Of a stretch of DNA of 64,000 nt, positions 45,206 to 53,927 are shown in pieces (position 1 is the stretch's first letter; the number at the start of each line of letters is the position of its first letter). The position numbers were made by a program, and so were the translations under genes. The DNA lies in assembly GCF_012849055.1 (NCBI RefSeq), contig NZ_CP051677.1:5595001-5659000 (forward strand), written 5' to 3'. Source of the stretch: Spirosoma rhododendri (GTDB taxonomy: Bacteria; Bacteroidota; Bacteroidia; Cytophagales; Spirosomataceae). The notes under the pieces were generated by a model. The model searched no databases and was not told the DNA's origin. It was given only the letters and a program-made list of their open reading frames with translations.

Positions 45206-46681
45206 ATGCGGCTGGTCTTTTTGTTACTGTTGATAGTCCCCTTCGCTCAGGCGCAGGACTTTGCCTGGACACCCGGCCTGCAACGTGCGTTCGGGCAGAT
45301 GCAGCAGCTACAGGTGCAGCCCGCCCGGCAAACCATTGCCCGCGAACCAGCTACGCAGTCGCCCGGCATCCGGCTGTTTCTGGACGACTACGCCGATATG
45401 CTGACGCTGACGACCTCGGACAACGACGCGCTGTTTGCCGATCTCAGCAAGCGCGAAGACGAGCGGCTCGACGCGCTGAAAAAACTGCCCGATTCGTCGC
45501 CCTGGCAGCGGGTAATGCAGGCCGAAATACGGCTGCACTGGGCGTTCTGCAAGCTCAAATTCGGTAAGGAAGTCAGTGCCAGCTGGGACGTTATCAAAGC
45601 GTACCGACTTCTCAGCGACAACCAGAAACAATACCCCGATTTTCTGCCGACCTACAAATCACTCGGTACGCTGTACGTGATGATCGGATCGGTGCCGGAG
45701 TCGTACGCGTGGGTGGCGCGACTGCTGGGCCTGACCGGTGGCGTTACACAAGGCCAACAGATGCTGATCCGCGCCCGGCAGGATCCCGTATTTGGCCTGG
45801 AAGCGCAACTCATCGACCTGATGGTGCGCGCCTACGTCCTGACCATCTCCCCAGCCGACGAGCAAGCCCTGCGTCAGCTTGTTGCCCGGCACCCCGACAA
45901 TCTGCTGCTGCATTTTTTTGGGGCCACCATTGAGCAGAAAAGCGGTCACAGCGAACAGGCACTGGCCTACCTGACCAGCCGCCCTACTGGACTCGCGTAC
46001 CTGCCCCTACCAATCGTCGATAATATCTTGGGCGACATCTACCTGCAAAAGGGCCAATACGCCACCGCCGACGTCCATTTCGCCCGCTTCCTGACCAGCT
46101 ATCAGGGGCAGAACTTCCGCAAAGATTCGCAGTACAAACGCTTTCTCTGCCATTGGCTGGCGGGCTACCCCGACAGTCAGAGCCGCCCCTTTCTGGAACG
46201 GGTACTCAGCAGCGGACGTACCACGGTGGAATCGGACAAGGCGGCCCAGCGGTTTGCGGAAACATACCTGAAACACGGTGCTACGCCCAATCAGCCGGTG
46301 CTGATGCGCGCTCGACTCGCCAGCGACGGCGGCTTTCTGGACAGTGCCCTCGCCTACCTCCGCCCCTACACGGAAGCCCGATTTGTAGGCTTACCCGAAA
46401 AAGCCGAGTTTAACTACCGCATGGGCCGTATTCTGCAACGACGCACCCAACCCGACGCAGCCATCCCCTACTTCATCCGGGCAATGGCCCTGAGCGACGC
46501 CTACGACGAAGCTCCGTTGTCGTTCGGCGCGTCGTCGGCCCTGCAACTGGGCTACATCTACAAACAAAAAAACGACCGTACCAAAGCCCGGTCGTTTTTC
46601 CAAAAAGCCCTCGCCCAAAAGCACCACGAATACAAAAACAGCATCGATAACAAAGCGCGGGCGGGGCTGAGTGGTTTGTAA
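45206..46681 (+). CDS. Secreted TPR-repeat protein
   Basis: 491 aa with a signal peptide (about 1-17, ending AQA). The body is helical TPR-like repeat sequence, with better copies near the C-terminus (FNYRMGRILQRRTQPDAAIP and LGYIYKQKNDRTKARSFFQK). No catalytic motif. It is probably a periplasmic or outer-membrane scaffold. The 3' end carries a terminator-like palindrome (46568-46599) inside the coding sequence, which may end the convergent gene downstream. Confidence 0.82.
   Translation: MRLVFLLLLIVPFAQAQDFAWTPGLQRAFGQMQQLQVQPARQTIAREPATQSPGIRLFLDDYADMLTLTTSDNDALFADLSKREDERLDALKKLPDSSPWQRVMQAEIRLHWAFCKLKFGKEVSASWDVIKAYRLLSDNQKQYPDFLPTYKSLGTLYVMIGSVPESYAWVARLLGLTGGVTQGQQMLIRARQDPVFGLEAQLIDLMVRAYVLTISPADEQALRQLVARHPDNLLLHFFGATIEQKSGHSEQALAYLTSRPTGLAYLPLPIVDNILGDIYLQKGQYATADVHFARFLTSYQGQNFRKDSQYKRFLCHWLAGYPDSQSRPFLERVLSSGRTTVESDKAAQRFAETYLKHGATPNQPVLMRARLASDGGFLDSALAYLRPYTEARFVGLPEKAEFNYRMGRILQRRTQPDAAIPYFIRAMALSDAYDEAPLSFGASSALQLGYIYKQKNDRTKARSFFQKALAQKHHEYKNSIDNKARAGLSGL
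46568..46599 (-). terminator. Terminator-like palindrome inside the TPR gene, best read on the minus strand
   Basis: AAAAACGACCG and CGGTCGTTTTT are exact 11-base arms. On the minus strand the stem is followed by TTTTTTTGTTTG, a good intrinsic terminator for the small minus-strand gene that ends at 46721. Confidence 0.5.
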
Positions 46682-46720
46682 TTTATCTACGGAAATAAGT
46701 AATCCACAACAGCGTATCAA

Positions 46721-46954
46721 TCATAAGAGTTTTGTCCGCCATTGGTTGATTGATTCACGTGTTTCCTCAATGGTGCTGATCTCATCGTCCGTTGAAACTG
46801 GTCCATTGAGAAGTAATTCGGTCAGACGTGACCGTTTAGCGACGGTTTCCGCTTCATCAGCTAGTTCTTTCCTAAGCCGAGCCTTCTGAACAGGCGTCAA
46901 TGTCCTGACGAGCGTCAGTAATTGCCTAAAGGATACTTGAACTTTCATTTCCAT
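46721..46954 (-). CDS. Small antitoxin-like hypothetical protein
   Basis: 77 aa. VQVSFRQLLTLVRTLTPVQKARLRKELADE looks like the N-terminal part of small hydrophilic proteins often found before PIN, RelE or HEPN toxins, but no toxin gene lies next to it. The C-terminal ESINQWRTKLL is charged. It might be an orphan antitoxin or a fragment of an eroded module. It converges with the TPR gene and lies beside the AT-rich orphan. Function uncertain. Confidence 0.55.
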   Translation of the reverse strand: MEMKVQVSFRQLLTLVRTLTPVQKARLRKELADEAETVAKRSRLTELLLNGPVSTDDEISTIEETRESINQWRTKLL

Positions 46955-47092
46955 ACAACCAAAATCAATTCTTATTCCAGTGTGGATGTGCGAGTGGCGA
47001 TTACAATAGCAAGATAAACGTAGTTATTTCTTTATTTTCTGCGGTCAGCATCCTGATCTGTATCCCATCAACATCGATTTCAATTCAGCATA

Positions 47093-47644
47093 TTAGTTAT
47101 TTGCATAGAACAGTTTCTCTATGTTATCACTCATCTTGATTTTTCTACGCTTAAAATCTTGCTTTACAAAGTATTGCTTACCATCTTCACTCTCATGAGA
47201 AGAAATAAAGTTTTCTATTTTCAATTCCGTCATTGACTTTATCTCGTCAATTATTTTAGGCTTTAGTCCCATAGCTTCAGCTAGGTTCTTTGCGCCACTA
47301 CGTATATTTTCGATACTCTGAACTTGAGGAACGTTTCCTGAGTACCTCATTATTTCCCTTACTACAGTATCGGTCAGGTTTGCTACCTTGTTTTTATCTT
47401 TCTTGAATACCCTATTTATCTCAGAGATTATACCATTTCGTTCTTTCTCTTTTATATTTTTTCCTTTGAAAATATACTCTCCAGGCTTATCAACCGGAAA
47501 TATAACATCTACACCCTTATGTCTGCCCGCATTGATTCGTTTATGCATATGCAATCCATCACCAAAAACTACAGGCTTTTTGTCTCCACGAGAATGATTA
47601 TCGAAGTCAATTGTCTGATCGTCAATTAGGTTATATAGAGGCAT
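47093..47644 (-). CDS. AT-rich orphan hypothetical protein
   Basis: 183 aa, Lys/Ile/Asn/Asp-rich, with no signal peptide or transmembrane helix. Composition is unlike any neighbour: the coding sequence is clearly AT-rich, with many AAA/AAT/ATA codons. No motif that I recognise; the opening YNLIDDQTIDF and a KPGEYIFKGKNIKEKERN segment do not point to a family. Likely acquired by transfer; it lies between the antitoxin-like gene and pgk with no integrase or repeat ends that I can see. The real start may be at 47644 (MPLYNLIDDQT). Confidence 0.7.
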   Translation of the reverse strand: MPLYNLIDDQTIDFDNHSRGDKKPVVFGDGLHMHKRINAGRHKGVDVIFPVDKPGEYIFKGKNIKEKERNGIISEINRVFKKDKNKVANLTDTVVREIMRYSGNVPQVQSIENIRSGAKNLAEAMGLKPKIIDEIKSMTELKIENFISSHESEDGKQYFVKQDFKRRKIKMSDNIEKLFYANN

Positions 47645-47685
47645 ATAAAACGCTTATAGAAAATCCATACATAATTTAGAAATAA

Positions 47686-47731
47686 TTCGCATTTCATGCC
47701 TCTACTGTACATAGGTTACATGAAATGCGAA
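47686..47731. terminator. Inverted repeat between pgk and the AT-rich orphan
   Basis: TTCGCATTTCATG and its complement face each other across 20 bases, 20 bases beyond the pgk stop. It may end pgk transcription; the T tract is weak. Confidence 0.5.
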
Positions 47732-47751
47732 CTAATGTTTATCTACTTACT

Positions 47752-48942
47752 TTACGCTTCCAGCGCGGCTACGCCGGGGAGGGTTTTGCCTTCCATGTAT
47801 TCGAGCAGTGCACCGCCACCCGTCGAGACGTAGCTGACGCGGTCGCCGTAGCCCGCCTGATTGACGGCCGAGGCTGAGTCGCCACCGCCGATGAGCGAGA
47901 ACGCACCGTTTTCTTCCGTGGCTTTCACGACGGCTTCTGCAATGGCGTTGGTGCCTTTGGCGAAGTTCTCGAACTCGAATACGCCCATCGGTCCGTTCCA
48001 GAGGATCGTCTTCGATTTCAGCACGACGTCGGCAAACAGCTTGATCGTATCGGGGCCGATGTCGAGACCTTCCCAGCCGTCGGGGATTTCGCCGGTGGCT
48101 ACGATCTGCCGGTTGGCGTCGTTCGAGAAGTCGTCAGCACAAAGGTTGTCGACGGGCATGTAGATCGTCACGCCTTTTGTCTTCGCTTTCTCCAGCAGTT
48201 CGAGGGCGAGGTCCTGCTTGTCGGCTTCGAGCAGCGATTTACCGATTTTACCGCCTTGTGCTTTGGTGAACGTATAGGTCATACCGCCACCGATGATGAG
48301 GTTGTCGACTTTGTCGAGCAGCTTTTCGATGATCAGGATTTTGTCGGAGATTTTGGCTCCGCCCATGATCGCTGTAAACGGACGCTCGGCGTTGTCCAGA
48401 ATCTTCTTCGCGTTGTCGAGTTCGGCCTGCATCACGTAACCAGCCACCTTATCGGTGAAGAACTGACCCATAACGGCCGTGCTCGCGTGGGCGCGGTGTG
48501 CCGTTCCGAACGCGTCGTTTACCCATACGTCGCCCAGCTTCGACAGCTTTTCAGCAAAGGCCGTGTCGCCTTTTTCTTCTTCCTTGTAGAACCGCAGGTT
48601 TTCGAGCAGCAGGATTTCGCCGGGTTGCAGCGCAGCCGCCTGATCGATAGCCGATTGACCAATAGCATCGTCGGCAAACTTTACGGGCCGACCGAAGGCT
48701 TTCTCCAGCTCGGGCAGGATGTGTTTGAGCGAATATTTTTCTTCCGGACCACCCTTCGGCCGACCCAGGTGCGACATCAGGATAGCCGACCCGCCGTCGT
48801 TAACGATCTTCATGATCGTCGGGATGGTGGCTTTGATGCGCGTATCGTCGGTGACGTTGAAGGCTTTGTCGAGGGGGACGTTGAAATCGACCCGAACCAG
48901 GGCTTTTTTGCCCGCGAAATTGTAGGAATCTACGGTTTTCAT
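47752..48942 (-). CDS. pgk: Phosphoglycerate kinase
   Basis: 396 aa, standard length. Glycolytic enzyme transferring phosphate from 1,3-bisphosphoglycerate to ADP. N-terminal substrate domain with [10 protein letters not shown] and SHLGRPKG; nucleotide domain with [40 protein letters not shown] and [13 protein letters not shown]. It is a single gene with its own promoter box. Confidence 0.98.
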   Translation of the reverse strand: MKTVDSYNFAGKKALVRVDFNVPLDKAFNVTDDTRIKATIPTIMKIVNDGGSAILMSHLGRPKGGPEEKYSLKHILPELEKAFGRPVKFADDAIGQSAIDQAAALQPGEILLLENLRFYKEEEKGDTAFAEKLSKLGDVWVNDAFGTAHRAHASTAVMGQFFTDKVAGYVMQAELDNAKKILDNAERPFTAIMGGAKISDKILIIEKLLDKVDNLIIGGGMTYTFTKAQGGKIGKSLLEADKQDLALELLEKAKTKGVTIYMPVDNLCADDFSNDANRQIVATGEIPDGWEGLDIGPDTIKLFADVVLKSKTILWNGPMGVFEFENFAKGTNAIAEAVVKATEENGAFSLIGGGDSASAVNQAGYGDRVSYVSTGGGALLEYMEGKTLPGVAALEA

Positions 48943-48973
48943 GCGAGGGAAATCGTCATGTTGGTTTGCGGGC

Positions 48974-48981
48974 CAAACTTA
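48974..48981 (-). promoter_or_regulatory. -7 promoter box of pgk
   Basis: CAAACTTA on the plus strand reads TAAGTTTG on the minus strand and lies 32 bases upstream of the ATG. A clear -33 element is not seen. Confidence 0.45.
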
Positions 48982-48991
48982 GCGGTTTTAT

Positions 48992-49052
48992 GGACAGGAT
49001 TACAGGATTTCAGCAATGGATGGCACGCGGATAACGCGGATTGTGGCGGATT
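48992..49052. repeat. Dispersed repeat, GACAGGATTAC family, copy 2
   Basis: GGACAGGATTACAGGATTTCAG is followed by GCGGATAACGCGGATTG and GGCGGATT, the same words as in the recO-ArsC gap (41702-41850). Confidence 0.5.
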
Positions 49053-49166
49053 CCCTCCGCTTATACGTTGCTGTGACTAGCCGGCCAGCCGGACCGTTCG
49101 TTCAAAGAAATCGGGTTAAACCGGCATTTTTGGCCATAAAATCCTTGTTGTGGTGTATTTTTACGC

Positions 49167-49760
49167 ATGAATTGGTACGAAGACGAGGTGGGGCCGCTTG
49201 AAAACAAACTCCGCAACAGCCCTCCCGATAGTGTAATTTTTTACGGTAGCTCTACCGTTCGGCTTTGGGCTGGTCTGGCTCAGGATTTCCCCGATGTAGC
49301 CCCTATCAATGCCGGTTTCGGCGGCTCAACACTGGCAGCCTGCGCCTGGTTTTTCGAGCGACTGATCGGGCCTGCAAAGCCCCGTACGCTGGTCCTATAC
49401 GCTGGTGATAACGACCTCGGCGACAACCGGCATCCCGAAGAAGTATATCTGTCGTTTTGCGCGCTGGCGGCCAAAATTCAGCGCGATCTTCCCGACACCG
49501 ACGTAACGTTTATATCGATCAAACCCAGCCCGGCACGCTGGCATATCGTCGAGCAGATTCGATCGGCAAATCGGTACATCGAAAACGAAATCAAGCGGTT
49601 ACCCCGGTTTTCGTTTGTCGATCTGACGCCCGTGATGCTGACGCCCGACGGCAAGCCGCGCCGGGAATTGTACCAGGCTGACGGCCTCCACATGAACGCC
49701 GAGGGCTACGCGATCTGGCGTCGCGAACTGACCGCCCGTGTACCGGATCTGACGCACTAA
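49167..49760 (+). CDS. SGNH/GDSL-family hydrolase
   Basis: 197 aa. Block I GSSTVR (Ser in the first motif), block II NAGFGGS, block III GDND and block V DGLHMN with the catalytic Asp and His: a complete SGNH esterase/lipase fold. No signal peptide, so likely cytosolic. Substrate unknown; acyl or acetyl esters are plausible. It starts 14 bases after a TATTTTTA sequence close to the -7 consensus. Confidence 0.92.
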   Translation: MNWYEDEVGPLENKLRNSPPDSVIFYGSSTVRLWAGLAQDFPDVAPINAGFGGSTLAACAWFFERLIGPAKPRTLVLYAGDNDLGDNRHPEEVYLSFCALAAKIQRDLPDTDVTFISIKPSPARWHIVEQIRSANRYIENEIKRLPRFSFVDLTPVMLTPDGKPRRELYQADGLHMNAEGYAIWRRELTARVPDLTH

Positions 49761-49841
49761 AAAAGCCCTGATTATTTCATAAAACCGTAATCTGCCGAGC
49801 CGAAAAAATGCGGAACTTCGCCTTAACTCTTTAAGTCGAGT

Positions 49842-50570
49842 ATGCTTCGCGATTATCAAAAGTGGTTCAGTCCCCATTTGCAGCGGGACATGGAAATGCT
49901 GATTTTCGGACATGGTGGTACGCCCGTGCTGGTGTTTCCGGCACGGCGGGGCCGGTTTTATGACTATGAGGATTGGGGCCTGGTCGAGGCACTGGGCGAC
50001 AAAATCGAGAACGGCTGGCTGCAACTATTCTGTGTCGACAGTATCGACGCCGACGGGCTGTACAGCCGCCGAATTTCCCCGCAGGAGCGTGTACACCGCC
50101 ATGAGCGGTATGAGCGTTACATCCTCGACGAAGTGCTGCCGCTGATGAATAACCGGAATCCGCAACCGTTCCGTATGGTACACGGGTGCAGTTTTGGGGC
50201 TTATCACGCGGTCAACATCGCCCTGCGGCACCCGCATCAGTTCAGTAAAGTAGTGGCCCTGAGCGGCCGTTACGATCTGTCGGTGCCGGTTGCCGAGTTT
50301 CGCGACCTGTTCGACGGCTATTACGACGAGCACGTTTATTTCAATACGCCCAATCATTTTCTGCCCAACATCCACGAAGAAGCCTTACTTGGGGCACTCC
50401 GCCGGATGCAGCTCGTACTGACCGTCGGGGAGGAAGATCCGTTTCTGGAAAGCAACAAATCGCTGAGTCAGGCGCTGCAAACCAAGCAGGTAAACCACGA
50501 ATTGCACTACTGGCAGGGCCGCGCCCATCAGGCTACCGACTGGCAGAAAATGGTGCAATTGTATCTGTGA
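49842..50570 (+). CDS. Alpha/beta-hydrolase putative esterase
   Basis: 242 aa. Nucleophile elbow GCSFG (HGCSFGAYHAVN); the Asp is likely in TVGEEDPF and His in QGRAHQATD near the C-terminus, the usual order. Similar to esterase-D-like and enterochelin-esterase-like proteins. No signal peptide. The upstream gene is another hydrolase 82 bases away; they may be co-transcribed. A large palindromic repeat follows the stop. Confidence 0.88.
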   Translation: MLRDYQKWFSPHLQRDMEMLIFGHGGTPVLVFPARRGRFYDYEDWGLVEALGDKIENGWLQLFCVDSIDADGLYSRRISPQERVHRHERYERYILDEVLPLMNNRNPQPFRMVHGCSFGAYHAVNIALRHPHQFSKVVALSGRYDLSVPVAEFRDLFDGYYDEHVYFNTPNHFLPNIHEEALLGALRRMQLVLTVGEEDPFLESNKSLSQALQTKQVNHELHYWQGRAHQATDWQKMVQLYL

Positions 50571-50604
50571 GTTTGAGGTAAATCACGGCTGGTGTCTTAT
50601 GCCG

Positions 50605-50698
50605 GTTTCTGTCATCCCGACGTAGGAGGGATCTTCGGTAACAGCATAAAACCATTTGCTCTTACCGAAGATCCCTCCTACGTCGGGATGACAGAAAC
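50605..50698. repeat. Palindromic repeat with 37-bp perfect arms (GTCATCCCGACG family), copy 1
   Basis: Arms 50605-50641 and 50662-50698 are exact complements around a 20-base spacer; each begins GTTTCTGTCATCCCGACG. A degenerate second copy is at 62671-62755. This is a REP/MITE-like dispersed palindrome between two genes. Confidence 0.9.
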
Positions 50699-50725
50699 AA
50701 ACAGAGTAGCGTTGCCGTAAACGTA

Positions 50726-50791
50726 GACACCGGACTGAAATTCGGCGCGAGTGATCCTGGTCACCAGTGCGTCGAACATCAGTCCGGTGTC
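50726..50791. repeat. Structured inverted repeat before the peptidase gene end
   Basis: GACACCGGACTGA and its complement (50779-50791) enclose an internally complementary GATCC/GGTCACC segment. It is tail-to-tail with the peptidase gene and could be a terminator; a T-rich stretch follows on the plus strand. Confidence 0.6.
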
Positions 50792-50816
50792 TTTATATAA
50801 TCTTTGCCCTACGAGT

Positions 50817-52073
50817 CTAGGCTACCGATACAGCGGGAGTACCCCGGCTGATAGCAAGCAGCGCGTCGCGGCCGGAGTTCCATCGGTGCAGCACGTTGGC
50901 TTCGCGGACGGTTTCGGGCGAGCGGGCAATGTCGGCCTGTACGTAGTAGTCGGTCATGCGCTCGGTCATGCGGCTGACGATATCGGCTGTCGTGCCTTCA
51001 ACCAGCAGTTCCGGCGTTTCAGCCGCCAGCTGAATCAGTGCGTCGGCGATGGCGTAGGTGTAAAACGCGCAGTCGATATCCTGATGCCGGACGGGAACAC
51101 CATCGTGCAGCCGTTGCAGTTTAACCCCTGCATCTTCCAGCCGCGCCGAAACGGGCGTTTCGCCCTCGGCCTGCGGAAATACCGCATCGACTTTATGGCC
51201 AAACGAATGCCACCACGGGGGCGTACCACCGGGGTTGAGCGTATCGCAGAACAGAATCCGCTGCGGAGTGCCGGGCTGCGCCGGGTCCATCAGCAGCAGG
51301 GCCGCGCCAAGATGCCGGTCGTCGGCCGCGTGGCGCGTCTGAATGATAAATGCGTGTAACTGATCGTCGCCGTTGGCCTGTAGCAGCGTGGTCTGGGTTT
51401 TCACCAGTTCCATTGCTTCGGTCATATACGCCTTCGTGATGATATGCACCGGCAGCGTCGATGCAGCGGCCAATGAGCGCGCGCTGAGTTTCTGGCCCAG
51501 CAGCGCGAGGGCTGTCGGGTCGGACCGGCGGGTACCGAAATAATAACCAATGTCTTCGCGCCCTTCACCGGGGGGCAGATCGGCCAGGCCGATTGAGTCG
51601 CCGTAATCGCCCTGCCGACTGGCGGGACTGTAGCGGAACGGCACTTCGAGGTGTTCGCGGTGGGCGGCCAGATTGTAGATACGCCGTTCGAAACGGGCCA
51701 GCAGCGGCTCGTAGTGATCGTCGCTGAAGCACACCTCGCTGGCCGGGCGCATCAGGTGCCGGGCAATAGCGTTGTTCTGAAGCAGCAACTCCAGTGCGTC
51801 GTCGTGGTGGTGCTTGAAGAATTGCCGTAGTGCGCCCTGCTCAACAAATTCTTCGGAGTCTGTCAGCGCATCCGGGCTGCGGTCGCTACCCGGCACGGTT
51901 CCCTGCGCTATCCAGTCGAGCAGGTATTGTCTGACGGCATTGTCGAACGCCAGATTCGCGGCTTCGGCCTGCTCCTGCGTACACACCCGCTGATCGACTA
52001 CCGGGCTGAAAACAGGCAGAATCTGGTCGGTTCCAAGTGGATTTAAGACGCCCATGCTCAACTGCTGGGCCAT
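50817..52073 (-). CDS. Putative CE-clan (Ulp1/YopJ-like) cysteine peptidase
   Basis: 418 aa from ATG 52073; the open frame extends 39 codons further, but those residues look non-coding. The C-terminal third has the order typical of the Ulp1/SENP/YopJ fold: H254 in DDRHLGAALLLMD, D277 in LFCDTLNPGG and C335 in a VRHQDIDCAFYTYAIA block, with Q331 nearby. The Q-to-C spacing is 4, shorter than the usual 6 of Ulp1, so the oxyanion-hole assignment is uncertain. The N-terminal part (about 1-240) has no recognised fold. It could be a deubiquitinase-like or acetyltransferase-like enzyme. Next to the Panacea/DUF2157 block. Confidence 0.55.
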   Translation of the reverse strand: MAQQLSMGVLNPLGTDQILPVFSPVVDQRVCTQEQAEAANLAFDNAVRQYLLDWIAQGTVPGSDRSPDALTDSEEFVEQGALRQFFKHHHDDALELLLQNNAIARHLMRPASEVCFSDDHYEPLLARFERRIYNLAAHREHLEVPFRYSPASRQGDYGDSIGLADLPPGEGREDIGYYFGTRRSDPTALALLGQKLSARSLAAASTLPVHIITKAYMTEAMELVKTQTTLLQANGDDQLHAFIIQTRHAADDRHLGAALLLMDPAQPGTPQRILFCDTLNPGGTPPWWHSFGHKVDAVFPQAEGETPVSARLEDAGVKLQRLHDGVPVRHQDIDCAFYTYAIADALIQLAAETPELLVEGTTADIVSRMTERMTDYYVQADIARSPETVREANVLHRWNSGRDALLAISRGTPAVSVA

Positions 52074-52350
52074 AGTTAGACAAATGGTGAATGCGCTGTC
52101 CGGCATTGATCGGGTTTGTGAAAATAAGGTTATAACGTCCCACAGCCGTATGCTACGGGGGTATTGCAAAAACAGTACAGTTAGTGACATGAGCCGGGGG
52201 AAACCGACCCGAGAGAGCTGGCTACAAAACTTCCCTGAAAATACGGCAACTTTCGCGTTTTACAGCGTTTCAGGGGGCGTTTTACAAAAAAATAACATCG
52301 GCGAATCAGCAATCGTTCACCGGTTCAGACTGTGTTTTTTGCGAAGACAG

Positions 52351-53541
52351 TCAATATGATTCGCCAGCTCCGCTACCGCCGAATTTTCCATTGCCCGGCC
52401 GGGGTGTGTCGCCCGCGTTTTGGCTGGCCTGCACGGCCGCAAGCACCGCCGGATTCAGGCCAGTTTCGTCGGTTCTGTCGTCGGGCGCGTCGGTGAAGCC
52501 ATTGGCGGGCGTGCGTAAGTGCCGGATACCCAACACCGCCAGCCCGATCAGCACGAGCCCGCCAATGGTCAGTGTGGCATTGGTAGGTACGAGGTACCAA
52601 TAGGCATGAACCGTCGCGAAGGCACCAGTCAGTCCCGCCAAACCAAGGATGAGCAGCATGCGGTCGCGCCGGGCCGTACCGAGCCACAGATACAGCAGCG
52701 GCAATCCAAACGTCAGTAGCCAGAACAAGGCAGGCAGAGCGAGTGTGCCGGGTGCGCGCAGGGGTTGGTCCTGTAGATCATCGAGTTGTCGTACCGAGTC
52801 GGCCAGTACGCCGTTGAGTTCGCGTACGACATAATAGTTGCTACTGATGAGCAGCATCGACAAACCAAACCATTGCCCGAGGTGTAGTCCGTCGAGGTAA
52901 TACGTCGTTTTTTCGAGCCGCAACAGCCAGGTCGACACAGCGTACAAGGCTACTGACGCCAGCATCATTGTGTAGGGCAGCAGCGTCCGTCCGGCGTCGG
53001 TGTGAAGCGTCGTGTTGTAGATCAGCGTGTAAAACGTCAGCAGCGCCAGGAAAGCAATGAGCGTATCGCCGTAGTACCAGAAAACGAGGAGCAGCAGCGG
53101 TAACGTCAGCAGGCAATGGGTGCTGAGTGATACACCTTCCGGGATAAACTGATTCAGCCCAAACGCGATGAAGCCCGTTGCGATCACGACGAAGGCATTG
53201 TCGACCCCGTTGCGGTACAGCTTCCGCTGGTTGACCAGCACAGCCCCTACGACGGCCACGGCCAGCCCAAACCCGGCATTGACAAGACCGTATACCAGCC
53301 GGTCGTTTTCAATCGCCGACGCAAACGGCAGGATCAGCAGGTATACCGCCAGAATAACGACGGTCGTAAACAGAAACAGGCCGATCTCGAGAAAGCTGTT
53401 GGTTTGCAGAAAACCAACCGGGTAGGTGGCCTGAATCGTTGCCTGCTGCTCATCGGTCAGCAAACCCTGCCGATGCCAGCGGTCGGCCTGCTGCACAACG
53501 TCCTGGTTGCGAATCCATGTCTGGTTGTAGGCTTTACTCAT
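52351..53541 (-). CDS. DUF2157 multi-spanning membrane protein
   Basis: 396 aa with about ten hydrophobic helices after a soluble start (QQADRWHRQGLLTDEQQATI) that matches the opening of DUF2157, and a Gly-rich tail. The function of the family is unknown; the tail (GGSGAGESY) is probably unstructured. Its ATG overlaps the small two-helix membrane gene by four bases (53538-53541), so they are translationally coupled. A second DUF2157 protein lies on the other side of the Panacea gene. Confidence 0.75.
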   Translation of the reverse strand: MSKAYNQTWIRNQDVVQQADRWHRQGLLTDEQQATIQATYPVGFLQTNSFLEIGLFLFTTVVILAVYLLILPFASAIENDRLVYGLVNAGFGLAVAVVGAVLVNQRKLYRNGVDNAFVVIATGFIAFGLNQFIPEGVSLSTHCLLTLPLLLLVFWYYGDTLIAFLALLTFYTLIYNTTLHTDAGRTLLPYTMMLASVALYAVSTWLLRLEKTTYYLDGLHLGQWFGLSMLLISSNYYVVRELNGVLADSVRQLDDLQDQPLRAPGTLALPALFWLLTFGLPLLYLWLGTARRDRMLLILGLAGLTGAFATVHAYWYLVPTNATLTIGGLVLIGLAVLGIRHLRTPANGFTDAPDDRTDETGLNPAVLAAVQASQNAGDTPRPGNGKFGGSGAGESY

Positions 53542-53909
53542 ACGCCGTTGGCCGGCTCCGGCTTACTGGGAAAAAGATACTTCGTAACGGCTAGAAAGAA
53601 GGCGGCAACATTGATGGTCGTCGTGGTGATGAGCGCGACCATAACCGTGTCCGACAGTTCGAAGTTGAGTGCTTTGACGCCCCGGCATACGACCACGGCG
53701 AAAATGCCGAGCAGCCACAGCGCGACCATCCAGAAAATGTAACGGGCAAACGTCCGGCGTTCGTGCGTATCCTGCCGATAACTTTCCAGCCGGGCCTGTT
53801 CCATTTCCTGCGTCAGACTGGCGGCCGTTTTGGGATCTGGATTGGCTAGCTGCTGACTAAAAACCCGCGCGGCCTGTTGTGTAAATCCTGACGGTATAGA
53901 TTCTTCCAT
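53538..53909 (-). CDS. Small two-helix membrane protein, candidate Panacea-linked toxin
   Basis: 123 aa. A charged, helical N-terminal half (residues 1-55) and two transmembrane helices (about 57-77 and 88-110), the second following an LSDTVMVALITTTTINVAAF segment and ending KYLFPSKP. This LSD-TTTT-N-KYLFP pattern is shared by small membrane proteins of mobile and defence neighbourhoods. It begins 18 bases after the Panacea gene, and the DUF2157 gene overlaps its end. As a membrane toxin it would fit the known variety of Panacea partners; no functional evidence. Confidence 0.7.
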   Translation of the reverse strand: MEESIPSGFTQQAARVFSQQLANPDPKTAASLTQEMEQARLESYRQDTHERRTFARYIFWMVALWLLGIFAVVVCRGVKALNFELSDTVMVALITTTTINVAAFFLAVTKYLFPSKPEPANGV

Positions 53910-53927
53910 CGAGCGTAAGCAGGCCGG

